From NCBI GenBank assembly GCA_002917075.1, contig NTMA01000001.1:496001-560000 (forward strand): a stretch of 64,000 bases of DNA. Reading direction: 5' to 3'. The DNA is from Hawksworthiomyces lignivorus. Taxonomy: Eukaryota; Ascomycota; Sordariomycetes; Ophiostomatales; Ophiostomataceae. Below the pieces are notes generated by a model that ran no database searches, had not been told where the DNA came from, and saw nothing but the letters and a program-made list of their open reading frames with translations. The position numbers were made by a program, and so were the translations under genes. Position 1 is the first letter of the stretch. Each line of letters opens with the position of its first letter. Shown one piece after another: positions 11,391 to 22,000 of this stretch.

Positions 11391-12383
11391 TCAGCGATTG
11401 GGCGGTTTCGAAGTTTTTTCTGCGACTTTGAGGGAACTCAGTTTGTCTGTAGCTGACTCTATATCCGTTTGCACAGCGCTTTGTGGTACTGCTGGAGCCG
11501 ACGCAGCCGTAGTCGCAGTTGTGGCCTTTGCCGCCTGCTCTTCTTCGGCAGCTGCTGCCTCTTTCTGCCGCATCTCCCAGAATCCCTTGCCATAGCTCAC
11601 GAGGATCTCATCACCCTTGGCGATGCCACTACTACTACTGGATGGAGGAGCGCCAGGCACAGTCGGCGCCAGCCTCTTCTTGCCCGCCGGCAGCACGAAC
11701 ACGGCCATCCCCCGCTCGCCGCGGCGCGGGTCCCAGACCTCTCGGAACTCAGCGTTGGGACGCGGCTTTCCCGTGCCCCGGTAGTCGTTGACGAACCGCG
11801 CCTCGTTGCCCTGCAGCGCAGCGTCTACGGCCACGTCAGCATCGCGGTCCAGCCACAGATCGTAGTCAGACTCTTTCTTGTTGTGCAGGTTAGTCCCGGC
11901 GGCAGCGGCGCCACCCACAGCCACGTGGCCTCGGTGGTATACGCCTAGGTATGGCAAGATGAAGGACCCCGCAGGAAGGTGACGCGCCGCAAAGAGGCCC
12001 CGCTGGCCGCAGGCCGGGTGGGCTGGGTCGCTGATAGCGCGGATCTCGACTAGCGGGCTGGAGCCGAACCGAAGGATGGGCGGCACCTCTGGCAGTGGCG
12101 CCGCAACCCTCGACCCAGGCAGGTCCGCGGGCTGTGTCTGAAGGAGCTTCCGCTGGTGGGCCGAGATGCCGGCGTAGACGGGCGTCGCTAGATAGTTGAT
12201 CTGGGGCGGCCAGTTGCCGGGGACAGCTCGCTTCGACTGCTGCGCGGCGGGTGAAGACGATGTCATCGGCCAGCCACCACCACCGCTTCTATTCCTCCCG
12301 TGATTGTTTGAGCTGCCACGGCCACGGCCACCGCCTCGCCCTCTACCGCTACCACCTCGCCATCGCCCGCCCTCCTTCACCAT
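11391..12383 (-). CDS. SET-domain protein with an N-terminal RGG box
   Basis: Starts at the ATG whose complement is 12381-12383 (MVKEGGRW); the open frame continues upstream only through non-ATG codons. The protein has 330 residues. Residues 3-40 are an Arg-Gly-rich RGG box, typical of RNA- or nucleic-acid-binding proteins and a usual target of arginine methylation. A SET domain follows from about 105 to 290. Seen in it are an N-terminal GLFAARHLPAGSFILPYLGV block, the FVNDYRG segment with a following Asn (PNAEF) in the cofactor-binding position, and the terminal block GDEILVSYGKGFW. Such proteins are presumed lysine methyltransferases, but the substrate is unknown. Most of the post-SET Cys motif is absent. 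It is transcribed away from rad4. Confidence 0.88.
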   Translation of the reverse strand: MVKEGGRWRGGSGRGRGGGRGRGSSNNHGRNRSGGGGWPMTSSSPAAQQSKRAVPGNWPPQINYLATPVYAGISAHQRKLLQTQPADLPGSRVAAPLPEVPPILRFGSSPLVEIRAISDPAHPACGQRGLFAARHLPAGSFILPYLGVYHRGHVAVGGAAAAGTNLHNKKESDYDLWLDRDADVAVDAALQGNEARFVNDYRGTGKPRPNAEFREVWDPRRGERGMAVFVLPAGKKRLAPTVPGAPPSSSSSGIAKGDEILVSYGKGFWEMRQKEAAAAEEEQAAKATTATTAASAPAVPQSAVQTDIESATDKLSSLKVAEKTSKPPNR

Positions 12384-12910
12384 TGCTAGATAATAAGACA
12401 AGCACCGGCTATGATCTCAACGCCAAGGCACCACAGCTCTCGGAACTAGATATCCCTTTCAAATATTATCGAAATACAAGGTTCATTTCCATAATTAAAG
12501 CAAGAAAAAAAATTATTTAATTATGTACTTTTATCTTCAAAATATATTCATACTGTGATCCTGTCAGCGAGTGGGTTTAAAGTTTTCTGCCCATTTTGTC
12601 ACGTGTTTTCGCGGTAGAATCGCTACCTGGAGAAACGCGGAGTGGGGCACGATTTTCGGTTCTGACGCATGTCATGCTTGATCGATCTCATCGCCTCTCT
12701 CCAGCCTTGTCGCACTTCTTTCTGCTGCCATATAGTCTTTGGCACCATCTTGGATAGACAATAGCATCGCTAGAAGAAGAGAAGACGTAATGTGATATAT
12801 GAACTGTCTGCATGCACCTCTCGTATAGGGGGGAGCTGCACTTGTTACCTTTCCTCCCGTTTCTCTCTTTCCTACATTGATTTATCCTTATCTTCGAATC
12901 TACTTTTAAT
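12384..12910. promoter_or_regulatory. Divergent promoter between the SET gene and rad4
   Basis: 527 bases separate two divergent start codons. A CACGTG core lies at 12600-12605 (gtCACGTGtt), a possible bHLH site. The central part is AT-rich and the part next to rad4 is pyrimidine-rich. No other gene fits. Confidence 0.45.
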
Positions 12911-15900
12911 ATGGTGTCGACTCGGCGCCCCAACACCACAGAACACAATGGTGTCAGTCTCCGCGCGGCTGCATCTCAGCGGCAGCAGCAGCGGCAGGCC
13001 CGCGCCAGGTCGCGACGCGATGCCGCGGCAGGTAGTGCTGGCTCTTCTAGGGGCGGCTTGCCAGGCGTCTACCAGGACATGCTGGCGGAAGCAGGCGTGA
13101 GTCCCTCGTCACATCGGCGTCAAGCGTCAGCAGGTCCTTCTGAGCCACCAGCAAAGCGCCTGAAGCGGCCGGGAGAAAAGAGCGCAAGTGAAGTACGTCG
13201 AAATGCTCCCTTGTCAGCGAGCACTGCAGCCAGCACTGCAGTCGCGGCGGCCAATACGAGAGCTGGCAACGACGACTACGGCTTCGGGGAGGACGATGAG
13301 GATGATGACATTGAGTTTGAAGACATTGTGATTCCCGAACCAGTAATTCAAACGACTGAGATCGATTCTGAAGACGACGAGGGCGACGAGGACGACGAGG
13401 ACGACGAAGACGATCTGGCCGCCTTTGAAGATGTAGACCTGACAGCCACTCCCCCGAGAAAGAGCGGCGGAGCTGGCAGCGCAGCTTTTAGTCTTGGGAA
13501 GGAAGATGAGCCGCCACAGTCCTTGGAGCTCAACCTCTCTGCGCACGAGGGGGCTCTCACCGCGCCATCCAGACGAGGGCAGCGCGTCGCTGCCAACCGG
13601 AAGAAGCCGCTCAGCCGCGTCGAGCGCTTGCGCAGGGTCGACGTCCACAAGATCCACGTCCTGTGCCTCCTAGCGCACGCCGCTCGACGTAACCGCTGGT
13701 GCAATTCGCCGCAGGTGCAGGACGCCCTGCGGCCTCTGCTCACCGAGAAGATGATCACCTATGTCAATCCGGGCAGCCACCTGTCCCAGTTTGGGCAGAC
13801 AGAGTCGCTCAAGAACGGCCTGCAGCAGATCGCAACCATGTTCAAGACCAAGTTCGCCATCACCGAGCGCGGCCTGCGGCGGGCGCTGTGGGCAGAAGAC
13901 CCAGAACAACTGAAAAACGTGAGTCAGCTCTCCCTGCGGCGTGAATCCTTGCTGTTTCGTATTGACTCTTTCTTCCTCCAGTACCAACCTCCAGGCGACA
14001 TGGAATCCATCCTCGACAAGGACGACTTTATCGAAGCGGCCAAGACGCTCGAGGGCTCGCGTGACATCGGTGCCCAGCTGTTCTGCGCGCTGCTGCGGGC
14101 CGCAGGCGTAGAAGCCCGGCTCATCTGCTCGCTGCAGCCGCTCTCCTTTCTGACGGGGGGGCCGACGCTCCCGAAGCCCAAGGCGCCGAAGGCGGCGACG
14201 CCGTCCAAGCGGTCCACAGTAATCCCGCAAATCTACCGGTCACCGCCGCCCCAGCGCGACCTAGGCGATCCAGGCATGGGAGTCGAAGGGTCGGTGCCTT
14301 CGCCACTACGCCGCCTCGGACATCCGCACGCTGCTGCCTACAACATTCCGACAGTGAGCACGCCACGACGACGACAGCCCGCCGCTGCTGCGGCGACGCC
14401 GCCAGCCCACGTGGTGCGCGGTGAGTCACCCTTTCCCGTCTACTGGGTCGAAGTCTTGGACGTGGCGCACCAGAAGTGGCAGCCCGTCGACGCGCTGGTG
14501 ACGTGCACGCAGTGGCGGCCGGCGAAGCTGGAGCCGCCAGCCTCGGACAAGGCCAACCAGCTGTCGTATGCCATTGGTTTCGCGGCGGACGGGAGTGCCA
14601 AAGACGTGACCCGCCGGTATGCCAAAGCATATAACTCCAAGACGCGGCGCACGCGCGTGGATGGTCTCTCAGTAGGCGCGCCGACCTCGGCGGCAGCTGT
14701 AGCCGCTGCGGCCTCCGCTGCAGCCGCCGCTGCAACAGGAGGAAAACCGACTTCGTCATCGGCCTCCTCTGCCAGCCATGTGGCGGGACGGGGCGACAAG
14801 TGGCTCCGCCGCGCTCTGCGCCACTTCCGGCGACGTGGCGACGGTGGTGGTAGCGGCAGCAATGGTGACGTAGACCAGATTGAGGATGCAGAGCTGGCGG
14901 CCACCGAGGCGCGGGAGCCGATGCCGCGCAACGTGGCAGACTTTCAGAACCACCCCGTCTTCGCGCTGGAGCGCCACCTGCGCCGCCACGAGGTGCTCGC
15001 CCCCGGCGCCACCTCCGTCGGCACCGTGTCGGCCGGCAGCCGCGCACCCCTGGAGCGCATCTACCGCCGGCGCGACGTGCGCGTCGCCTACAGCGCCGAC
15101 CGGTGGTACCGGCTGGGCCGCGTGGTGCGGCCGGATGAGATCCCTGCCAAGTGGCTGCCGAAGCCGGCACGCAAGAAGGGCCTCTTTGGGGACGAGGACG
15201 AGGACGAAGACGACGCGAGGGCCTTTGACGGAGGAGACAACTTGTTTGGCGACGACGACGACGAAGACGAAGACAACGATGGCAGTGGCGGCCCACGCGT
15301 GGTGCGGTACCCGGCGCCCAACGGCACCCCGCTCTTCACGCCCGAGCAGACGGACCTGTACCGGCCGCCGCCCGTGGCCGGCGGCCGCGTACCCAAGAAC
15401 AAGTTTGGCAACATTGACGTTTACGTGCCCAGCATGGTGCCCGCCGGCGGCGCGCACGTCGACGAGGAGGGCGCCGCCCGCGCGGCGTTTCTGCTGGGCG
15501 TCGACTACGCGCCCGCCCTGACCGGCTTCCGCTTCGAGGGCCGCCGCGGCACCGCCGTGCTGCGCGGCGCCGTGGTGGCCGCCGAGCACGCGGAGGCCGT
15601 GCGCGCCGTGCTCGCGGGCATGCGGGACCTCGAGGTCGAGGCCGAGGCCGAGCGGCGGTCGCGCGCAGCCCTGCGCATGTGGACGGTGCTCCTGCGCGGG
15701 CTGCGCATCCGGCAGCGCATCCGGGCGGCGGCCGAAGACCGCGGAGAGGACGTGGAGGGCGAGGAAGGCGAAGAAGGCGAGGAAGGCGAGGAGGAGAACG
15801 AAGGGGAGAACAACCAGGAGGCGGCCAGCTCGGCAGGCGATGGCACTGCACAAGAAGGAGAAAGCGGCTTTACTGTGGACGATGCCGCGAGCGACGTGAC

Positions 15901-15973
15901 TGAAGAATACGACATGGTCATGGGCGACGACGACGACGACGACTACGGTGGCGGTGGCTTCTTGGTTGAGTAA
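12911..15973 (+). CDS. rad4: Rad4/XPC nucleotide excision repair protein
   Basis: Rad4 (XPC homologue) recognises helix-distorting DNA damage and starts global-genome nucleotide excision repair with Rad23 in the nucleus. The continuous frame has 1,020 codons. A 63-nt intron is very likely at 13919-13981 (GTGAGT donor, TTGAC branch point, CTCCAG acceptor), which leaves 999 residues. After splicing, the acidic N-terminal tail (to about residue 190) precedes the transglutaminase-like fold. GSRDIGAQLFCALLRAAGVE is at about 362 and PVYWVEVLDVAHQKW at about 487. BHD1 follows at about 645-700 (PMPRNVADFQNHPVFALERH), then BHD2 at about 700-745 and BHD3 from about 808 (NKFGNIDVYVPSM). The family is clear from the order of these blocks. 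A very acidic C-terminal tail ends the protein. Three Asp/Glu-rich low-complexity tracts are longer than usual. Confidence 0.95.
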   Translation: MVSTRRPNTTEHNGVSLRAAASQRQQQRQARARSRRDAAAGSAGSSRGGLPGVYQDMLAEAGVSPSSHRRQASAGPSEPPAKRLKRPGEKSASEVRRNAPLSASTAASTAVAAANTRAGNDDYGFGEDDEDDDIEFEDIVIPEPVIQTTEIDSEDDEGDEDDEDDEDDLAAFEDVDLTATPPRKSGGAGSAAFSLGKEDEPPQSLELNLSAHEGALTAPSRRGQRVAANRKKPLSRVERLRRVDVHKIHVLCLLAHAARRNRWCNSPQVQDALRPLLTEKMITYVNPGSHLSQFGQTESLKNGLQQIATMFKTKFAITERGLRRALWAEDPEQLKNVSQLSLRRESLLFRIDSFFLQYQPPGDMESILDKDDFIEAAKTLEGSRDIGAQLFCALLRAAGVEARLICSLQPLSFLTGGPTLPKPKAPKAATPSKRSTVIPQIYRSPPPQRDLGDPGMGVEGSVPSPLRRLGHPHAAAYNIPTVSTPRRRQPAAAAATPPAHVVRGESPFPVYWVEVLDVAHQKWQPVDALVTCTQWRPAKLEPPASDKANQLSYAIGFAADGSAKDVTRRYAKAYNSKTRRTRVDGLSVGAPTSAAAVAAAASAAAAAATGGKPTSSSASSASHVAGRGDKWLRRALRHFRRRGDGGGSGSNGDVDQIEDAELAATEAREPMPRNVADFQNHPVFALERHLRRHEVLAPGATSVGTVSAGSRAPLERIYRRRDVRVAYSADRWYRLGRVVRPDEIPAKWLPKPARKKGLFGDEDEDEDDARAFDGGDNLFGDDDDEDEDNDGSGGPRVVRYPAPNGTPLFTPEQTDLYRPPPVAGGRVPKNKFGNIDVYVPSMVPAGGAHVDEEGAARAAFLLGVDYAPALTGFRFEGRRGTAVLRGAVVAAEHAEAVRAVLAGMRDLEVEAEAERRSRAALRMWTVLLRGLRIRQRIRAAAEDRGEDVEGEEGEEGEEGEEENEGENNQEAASSAGDGTAQEGESGFTVDDAASDVTEEYDMVMGDDDDDDYGGGGFLVE
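13919..13981 (+). other. Stop-free 63-nt intron in rad4
   Basis: GTGAGT to CTCCAG, with TTGAC upstream of the acceptor. Its length is divisible by three and it has no in-frame stop, so it reads through as 21 extra residues. Joining the flanks (EQLKN and YQPPGDMES) removes a Ser/Leu/Phe-rich insert in front of the conserved GSRDIGAQLF block. Confidence 0.75.
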
Positions 15974-16358
15974 AAAAAAAATAGACACGTCCTTACGAGC
16001 ATGGAGAGGGACAAATCAGTGCTTTGTATACTGTCTTGGGTATCTTGTATTCAACGGTATCTCGAAAAAGAAATGTAACAAAAGTGGATATCACGAAAGT
16101 AAGAAAATAAATCGTGAAGGCAAGAGAAAGGGTGCAAGTCTCGACGAGCATTCATCGAGACCGACATGTCTTTCCTCTGTTTCCTTCTGGCCCCATTACC
16201 CAGACATTACCGACTCTTCGCGCCCTGCGGCCTCCTCCGAGGCAATATATGCGAGCATGCAGGTATGCAAAATTACCACGATCCAATGATTATTAATTAC
16301 GCGTCTTCAACCAGAGCACGCCCCCCAAAAGTCATGATCTTGTGCTCATTTTCAAAAT
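15974..16358. other. Convergent intergenic region (rad4 / repeat protein)
   Basis: 385 bases between two converging genes. It holds the two 3' ends and no gene or notable element that I can see. Confidence 0.4.
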
Positions 16359-16996
16359 TTAAGAGGCTGTAAAACTGTTAGTCTCCAACATAATCACAAA
16401 TAGAATCGACCGCTCGAGAAACAGCGGAAAGCAGACATAGAACGTACCAGGTGCAGCAGCAGCAGCCGGCTCGGCAGGCTTGGCCTCCTCCACGGGCTTG
16501 GCCTCTTCAGCAGGGGCGGCGGCTTCAGCGGCAGGAGCCTCAGCAGCGGGAGCCTCAGCGGCAGGGGCCTCGGCAGCAGGGGCCTCGGCAGCGGGGACCT
16601 CAGCAGCAGGAGCCTCAGCGGCGGGAGCCTCAGCAGCAGGCTCAGCTAGATAGTAGCAAGAAATACTCAGCATATGCATACAATGCGATGCCAAAGGCAA
16701 CCTTCTCTCATCTTCCCCAAAATCCGGTTTCAAGCAGCAGTAAACATACCAGCAGGAGCAGCAGCGGGCGTCTCCTCTGTCGGCTTAGCCGCAGCCTTCT
16801 CCTCGGTCTTAGGCTTCTTCTTGAAGATGGCCTTGAACTTGTTCTTCAAGTTGCTCAGTGCGTCAGGGGCTATTTCCGAGGAGACAGAAAAGACGAATTG
16901 GTTAGTCTCTTACGGAAGTTGATATCCACCTAGCCCTTTTGGGAAAAGATTGTATGATACTATCAGGGGAGACCAATACTCACGAATTCCAGGCAT
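16359..16996 (-). CDS. Small Glu-Ala-Pro repeat protein, four exons
   Basis: Exons on the minus strand are 16996-16984, 16869-16750, 16645-16448 and 16366-16359, giving 112 residues. Donors are GTGAGT, GTATGT and GTACGT; acceptors are TAG, TAG and CAG, with GACTAAC in introns 1 and 3. The first exon is only 13 nt. The N-terminus (MPGIPPDALSNLKNKFKAIF) is an amphipathic basic helix followed by KKKPKTEEK. The rest is low complexity, with eight five-residue PAAE(A/V) units encoded by a 15-bp repeat and then EEAKPVEEAKPAEPA. The role is unknown. A membrane-binding or structural acidic tail protein is possible. A CACGTG lies at about 17060, some 64 bases upstream of the start. Confidence 0.75.
16521..16645 (-). 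repeat. 15-bp coding tandem repeat (PAAEA units)
   Basis: About eight near-identical 15-bp units on the minus strand encode Pro-Ala-Ala-Glu-Ala. The units differ mostly at third positions, so the repeat is kept in frame. Copy number is likely to vary between strains. Confidence 0.8.
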
Positions 16997-18882
16997 TTTG
17001 AAAATGAAATGAAGACGGCTGCCTCAAGATAACGATCGAGATGTGTTTACCATAAAAATCACGTGAGTAAAAGAATCGCAGTAGTAAAGAAAAAAAAAAA
17101 AAGGCGGACATGCACAGAGATAAGAGAAGGAAAACCAGTGGACAGCTGACCGCGGTGGGCTGCCGCGACACACATGACACACATGACACACAGCTTCAGC
17201 AGATAACAGGACGAGAGAAAACACCAGAAATATGAGCCAAGAAAACGGGGGTTTTTGCTTACAAAAAGACGAGGGAAAAAAGACGACGGCACAGGATAGA
17301 TGAGTATCGACCGAATAGGATACCGAGTGAGAGATAGAGATGAATTATGAAAAGGCGAGGCCAAAAAGAACAGAAATCAGAGGGAAGGGAGGAAGGAAAA
17401 AGGAGGAAATGGCAGAAGAGGGGAAGTGGAAGAAGAAATACGGCGGCAGACCCCGGAAGAAAGATAAAGCTTTCCACGCAGCTCTTGTCAGGAACAGCGT
17501 GCGGTGCGAGCCCTCGTATATTGGCCCAGTTTGCTGTTTAGTTATTATTATTATTGCTGCTGTATCGGCGGTCGTTGGTGTTGCGCCAAGGATGCGCTGC
17601 TCATGGTTGTGTGTGTGTTTAAATTACAGGTCTTCCGGGGGGGGGTGGGAGAGGGGGGAGGCCAACCATGACTGTCTGCTTGAGAGCCTGGCTAGCTTGT
17701 TTACAGGTATACGGAGTACTGCGTACGGGAATTGCACCTTTTTTTTCCCCTGATAACGAAAAAAAAAATGATATCGGTCCTATGGACAGCATGCAGTTTT
17801 CGTGGAAGAGCTATTATACTGAAGACGGGGTCTAAATGCGGGTTCTGGCATTCTGCCCTGACGCCTCAATCTCGCATCGCTTCTTTAGCGGCCGAGTTCC
17901 ATCCAGCTGCACTCTATTTCGAAAACACGGCTGGCCCTTGCGTCATTCTTTTCCTTCATCTCTGAGATAGGCCGTCAAGGTGGCCCAGCGATTGTCGTTG
18001 ATGTCGCTGCGACCGCTTCCACAACTGTCATCAGTCATCTTGACCCTTTTTTTTGAGTGTCGGTTGACGCCGTCTTCACTACGCCTAGTGGCGGCACTTC
18101 AATCAAAATGGTGCACCTAATTGAGCCTGGACTGGACTCGGTGTGGATAGCTGTCAGTGGGCTGCGAATTAGACAGCACAACATTCGACAAAAAACCGGC
18201 GTCGTCTAATAGAGTCTAGCCGCTAATTTCTGCAGGATGTCAAGAGAGCTAAGATCGTCGCGTGGCCAGTGCATCGGCCGCCCATGTCCAAACGGGGAAC
18301 TAGACTTCTCTATTCTTGGTTCGTCGCTTCTAAACTTTTCGACGCTAATTTTGCACTTTCTCCAGGTGGTGAGATATTCTTCTACCGTTTTTGGAGAGTT
18401 TTCGTCAAAGGCAAAGATGCTCACCTGCATTCATCTAATCCGGAAGTTCATGTTTATGCAAGTTATGCAGACATATGATAGAGTACTCGTACATAAACAT
18501 ATGCTCAACCTCTTTGGAGGAAGACTCCCGGAGGGTGTCCTAAACCAGCTGGTCAGTACCTGACACTCATTCTTTTCTTTTTCCTTTATTTAGCACAAAG
18601 AAACAAATCTTGGAAATATTTCCATGTTCGTATAGAGGAGCGTTAGAACCTAGTCCAAATTACATCCACATAAAGACTCGAGAGAACGGTCTGTACATAC
18701 CTCTAGATTTGATTGGCTCTAGAGAAAGCCCCGCAAAAGATTCAGTTTGCTCGGTTACATAACGGTGTGCAAGTACAAGTATGTATATGCGACCAGCTGT
18801 CTCCCCCCTACTGTAATTCTTATATAGTTATATCCTGTCGCTATTTTTGTGTTTATTCTACATCTATTTTTATGCTTCTGAC
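16997..18882. other. Gene-free region, first part
   Basis: No convincing gene. Purine-rich sequence at 17085-17480 and many short frames without protein character. One copy of the 9-mer TACGGAGTA is at 17710-17718. A minus-strand frame of 74 codons at 18206-18430 looks more protein-like than its neighbours but has no recognised relative. Confidence 0.4.
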
Positions 18883-19077
18883 TTCTGTCCCAATTTTTGT
18901 CCTTATTCTCTCCCAGTTTATATCCCTACTCTGTCCCAATTTCTGTCCTAATTTTTGTCCCTAGTCTGTCTCAAATTTTGTCTTCATTTCACTTCTCTCT
19001 TCATTTCTGTTCTGCTCTGACCCTTGTTCCGGTCCCGATTCTAGTCCTTGTTTCTGTCTTTAATTTTGTCCCCTTTG
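18883..19077. repeat. Degenerate pyrimidine tandem repeat (TCTGTCC...TTTGTCC)
   Basis: About 195 bases made of imperfect 10-14 nt units of the type TCTGTCCCAATTT / TTTGTCCTTA. GTCC or GTCT recurs every 10-14 bases. The order decays towards the right. It does not encode a protein. Confidence 0.65.
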
Positions 19078-22000
19078 AAGATCAAAAATGAGCTCTTAAA
19101 AAGGATGCAAAAACCAAAGGCGTCTTGTAGGCTCATACTTGGGTGGAACAGTGAAGGCATACAAAGAAAAAAAAATTGCGTCTTACTTACATACTGTACG
19201 TGTCAACCGCAAAGTATGTACGACGTACTATACTCCGTATGTTCTTCGTATTATACTATCATCATCCACTGTAACAGGGAAACAAGCCTAAAAACGGGTT
19301 GTAATTCTGCATAGGAATTTGGATAGCCAGGTTACAAAAATGTCGTCATTGTGCTTAGCACGCCTGCAGAAACCCCTGTCGAAGACCCGCACGTGTTTTG
19401 CCAGGTCTGCCAATGGCAAAGAGGGTTTTTAGGGTCTCGTAGTGGACCCTGTTCCTGTTCCTGAACGGCAAAAAAAAAGAGGGGCACAGAAAGTTCGCCC
19501 AGAACAGCCAACCACTAGTTAATCAACAGCGGCCCAAATGATACCCTCCACTGAAGATTACACCTACTTATGTATGTAGAATTTTATACAGCCTAAAAAT
19601 CTTGCAGCGACACAATGAAAGAATGACATCTAGCAACGCTCTGTATGTTTTATTTCCTTGTGCTTGTCTTGAACGAAGCAAGAATCTTCGAGTTCTAGAA
19701 ATTGTGCCCATAGCAAGCGTTCTGAGGATTTCTTCTCCTTCTCGACGCCCCCAGGTAGGCGTGCACCTATGAGCCCGCAGCAGCCACCTTGTAAAAGTAG
19801 AGCTCGTAAGTCAACAGTGTGGGCAGTCCAGAACAAGGCTCAATGCAATGATTAAGGGACGAATATTTGTGCAACATCCAAATTCTTGTCCGCACTGCAA
19901 GAAAACAGTTCGTAAGAGTCCCTGCTAATCACGCTGACGATTTTACATAGTGCTGTAGTTTCTAGCAGTATGGCTTCGAGATTCCTGAAATGGAATTTGG
20001 TTGAGCCTAGATTTGGGCTTCAATTCTCAAATTCGGTTTTCATATTCTGGAACTCAGTCAAAATAGATAAAATATGCTAGTTGTCTCGTTGCTTTTAGCA
20101 AAAGATTTACAACCATCACTTGCATACTCCCAAGCTACCCGTTATCACTTCATACCGGATAGGGATACTACAGATAGAATACGACCATGGTTTTCTTCTT
20201 TGTTGTCCTCCCTCATTCTGGACATCTTCACGTAAATGAATGTCTTCATACGGCGTCTGCAAAGCAAAACCATATACTTGCTGAACGTATGTTTGCGGCA
20301 GGCCTTTTCACGGTACACGCCCCTGTAGCGGCCCCCTTTCCTCAGCCATGTACGCAAGCCTAGTCCAATCAATCACGAAATAGATACTAAGGGAACTATT
20401 CACTAATATGACAGCACGCTGAGTAGTTAGAGGGTATCTGCTATCAAGAAGGTGTTTGCCACTGCACGGGGACTTCCTCGTCTACAGCTCTTCTCGCCAC
20501 TGGACTAACCGGTCCTGCGTGCCGCCAATGCGGCGGCCGCTTACTGCAATACGAGCCCAATGGTGACGTTATCATGTTAGACTTGTCAGCACAACGAGGT
20601 GCTCCTTGTTTGAAGCTCTGCTCATGTGGCACAGCTACGTTCGGCTCTGCGGCTGACCTATTCGGCAGCTCTTGTTGGGGAATGCCGCGACAAAGATGAC
20701 TGCCTATCTCCATCCTTTCCGGGCTGCCTGTGCTGGTTACAGGGCGTCCAATCACGCCACACGGCCGATATCACGGCTTTTTGCATCCCGACACGGAGCC
20801 AGCCTCTAAAGTCTGCAGCGCGTGGTTGCGAGTGTGCTATGCCAGCATCTTGGCCTCTCTGTTTTAAATATGTAGGGTCTTCTGCGTGAGGAGTTTGTCA
20901 ATGTCAGTCTATTTCGTACCCTTCATATATATTTATATCAAGTTTATTACATCCAAGCTTAGTTGAATACAATGCAGCGTCCACGGGCCACAGATCCCAC
21001 CAAATTGTATGGTGATTGTAGATAAGTCACTACCAGGTTAAGATAACTGGATTGCAAACAAGTCGGGCGTGGCAATTTCGTAACATTGGCTGGCAGGAGA
21101 GGAGGCGCAGAATACAAATATCTCATCAGTAACGGAGCGTAGTGAGGGCGAAAAAATAAGTGCGGAAGCAAGCTCCCTAAAATTTCAAAATTTTTCGGCT
21201 ATGTGAGGTGTAGCAAGAGCCATTTTATAGTGTCAAGCTCCATTTTACGAAAATATACCGCAATGAGATTTTAGGAGAGAAAATACATATAAGGCCTCAT
21301 GAGACACTAGAAGCATAAATAAAGCGCCTCGTAGGACAAACACTCTTCTTTTTGGGCTTTCCCTCTTTTCTCAGCCCATGGCAAGTTTGCTCTGCGATCT
21401 GAGCCTTTCTCTCAGGGATGCTACAGAGCCACAAAATCCAACCATAGCAACAAAATGAAGATGCCTGCAACGGCTTCGAGGGCAAGGCTCAGCATACGGA
21501 CTTGCGATTGCCAGTTACGACTGCTTTTACTGGACGCGGATCGGCCGGACAATATGAATGAGCACGTGCAGGAATACAGGCAGGCACACCACTCCTTGGT
21601 TTCATGTGTTGTGTTGTTTCTCTAGGATGAGAGGTGGACAAAGAAGCAGCCCAAGAGCCGAAGCCATCCGGAGGCTCGACTCGCCAAGCCGCCAGCACTC
21701 GCGATCCACCATTTCCCTTTACGATACAGCTACCGAGATACGGACCGACTTCTATTCGACAAGGGAAAAAAAAAAATTAATTTGAAAGAACGGGCCGGCT
21801 ATCGGGAGGACGGCTCGGCTAGATGATCGAACACCCCTCAAGGAACCCGGTCGGCATGTTTCGAAGCGGCACGGCATCAAACCCGACCGAGACCAAGACT
21901 ACCGCCCAAAGAGAAACAGTACTGACAAGGATCGTATCGACGGAGAGTCGCCCAAAAAAAGGGGAGTAGAGGATGGGCTAAGCGATTTCGCATTTTATGA

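Noticed and set aside
14121..15988. Long open frames on the minus strand opposite rad4 (391 and 410 codons)
   Set aside because: They are mirror frames of a GC-rich conserved coding region, with Arg/Ala/Val-rich translations and no domain.
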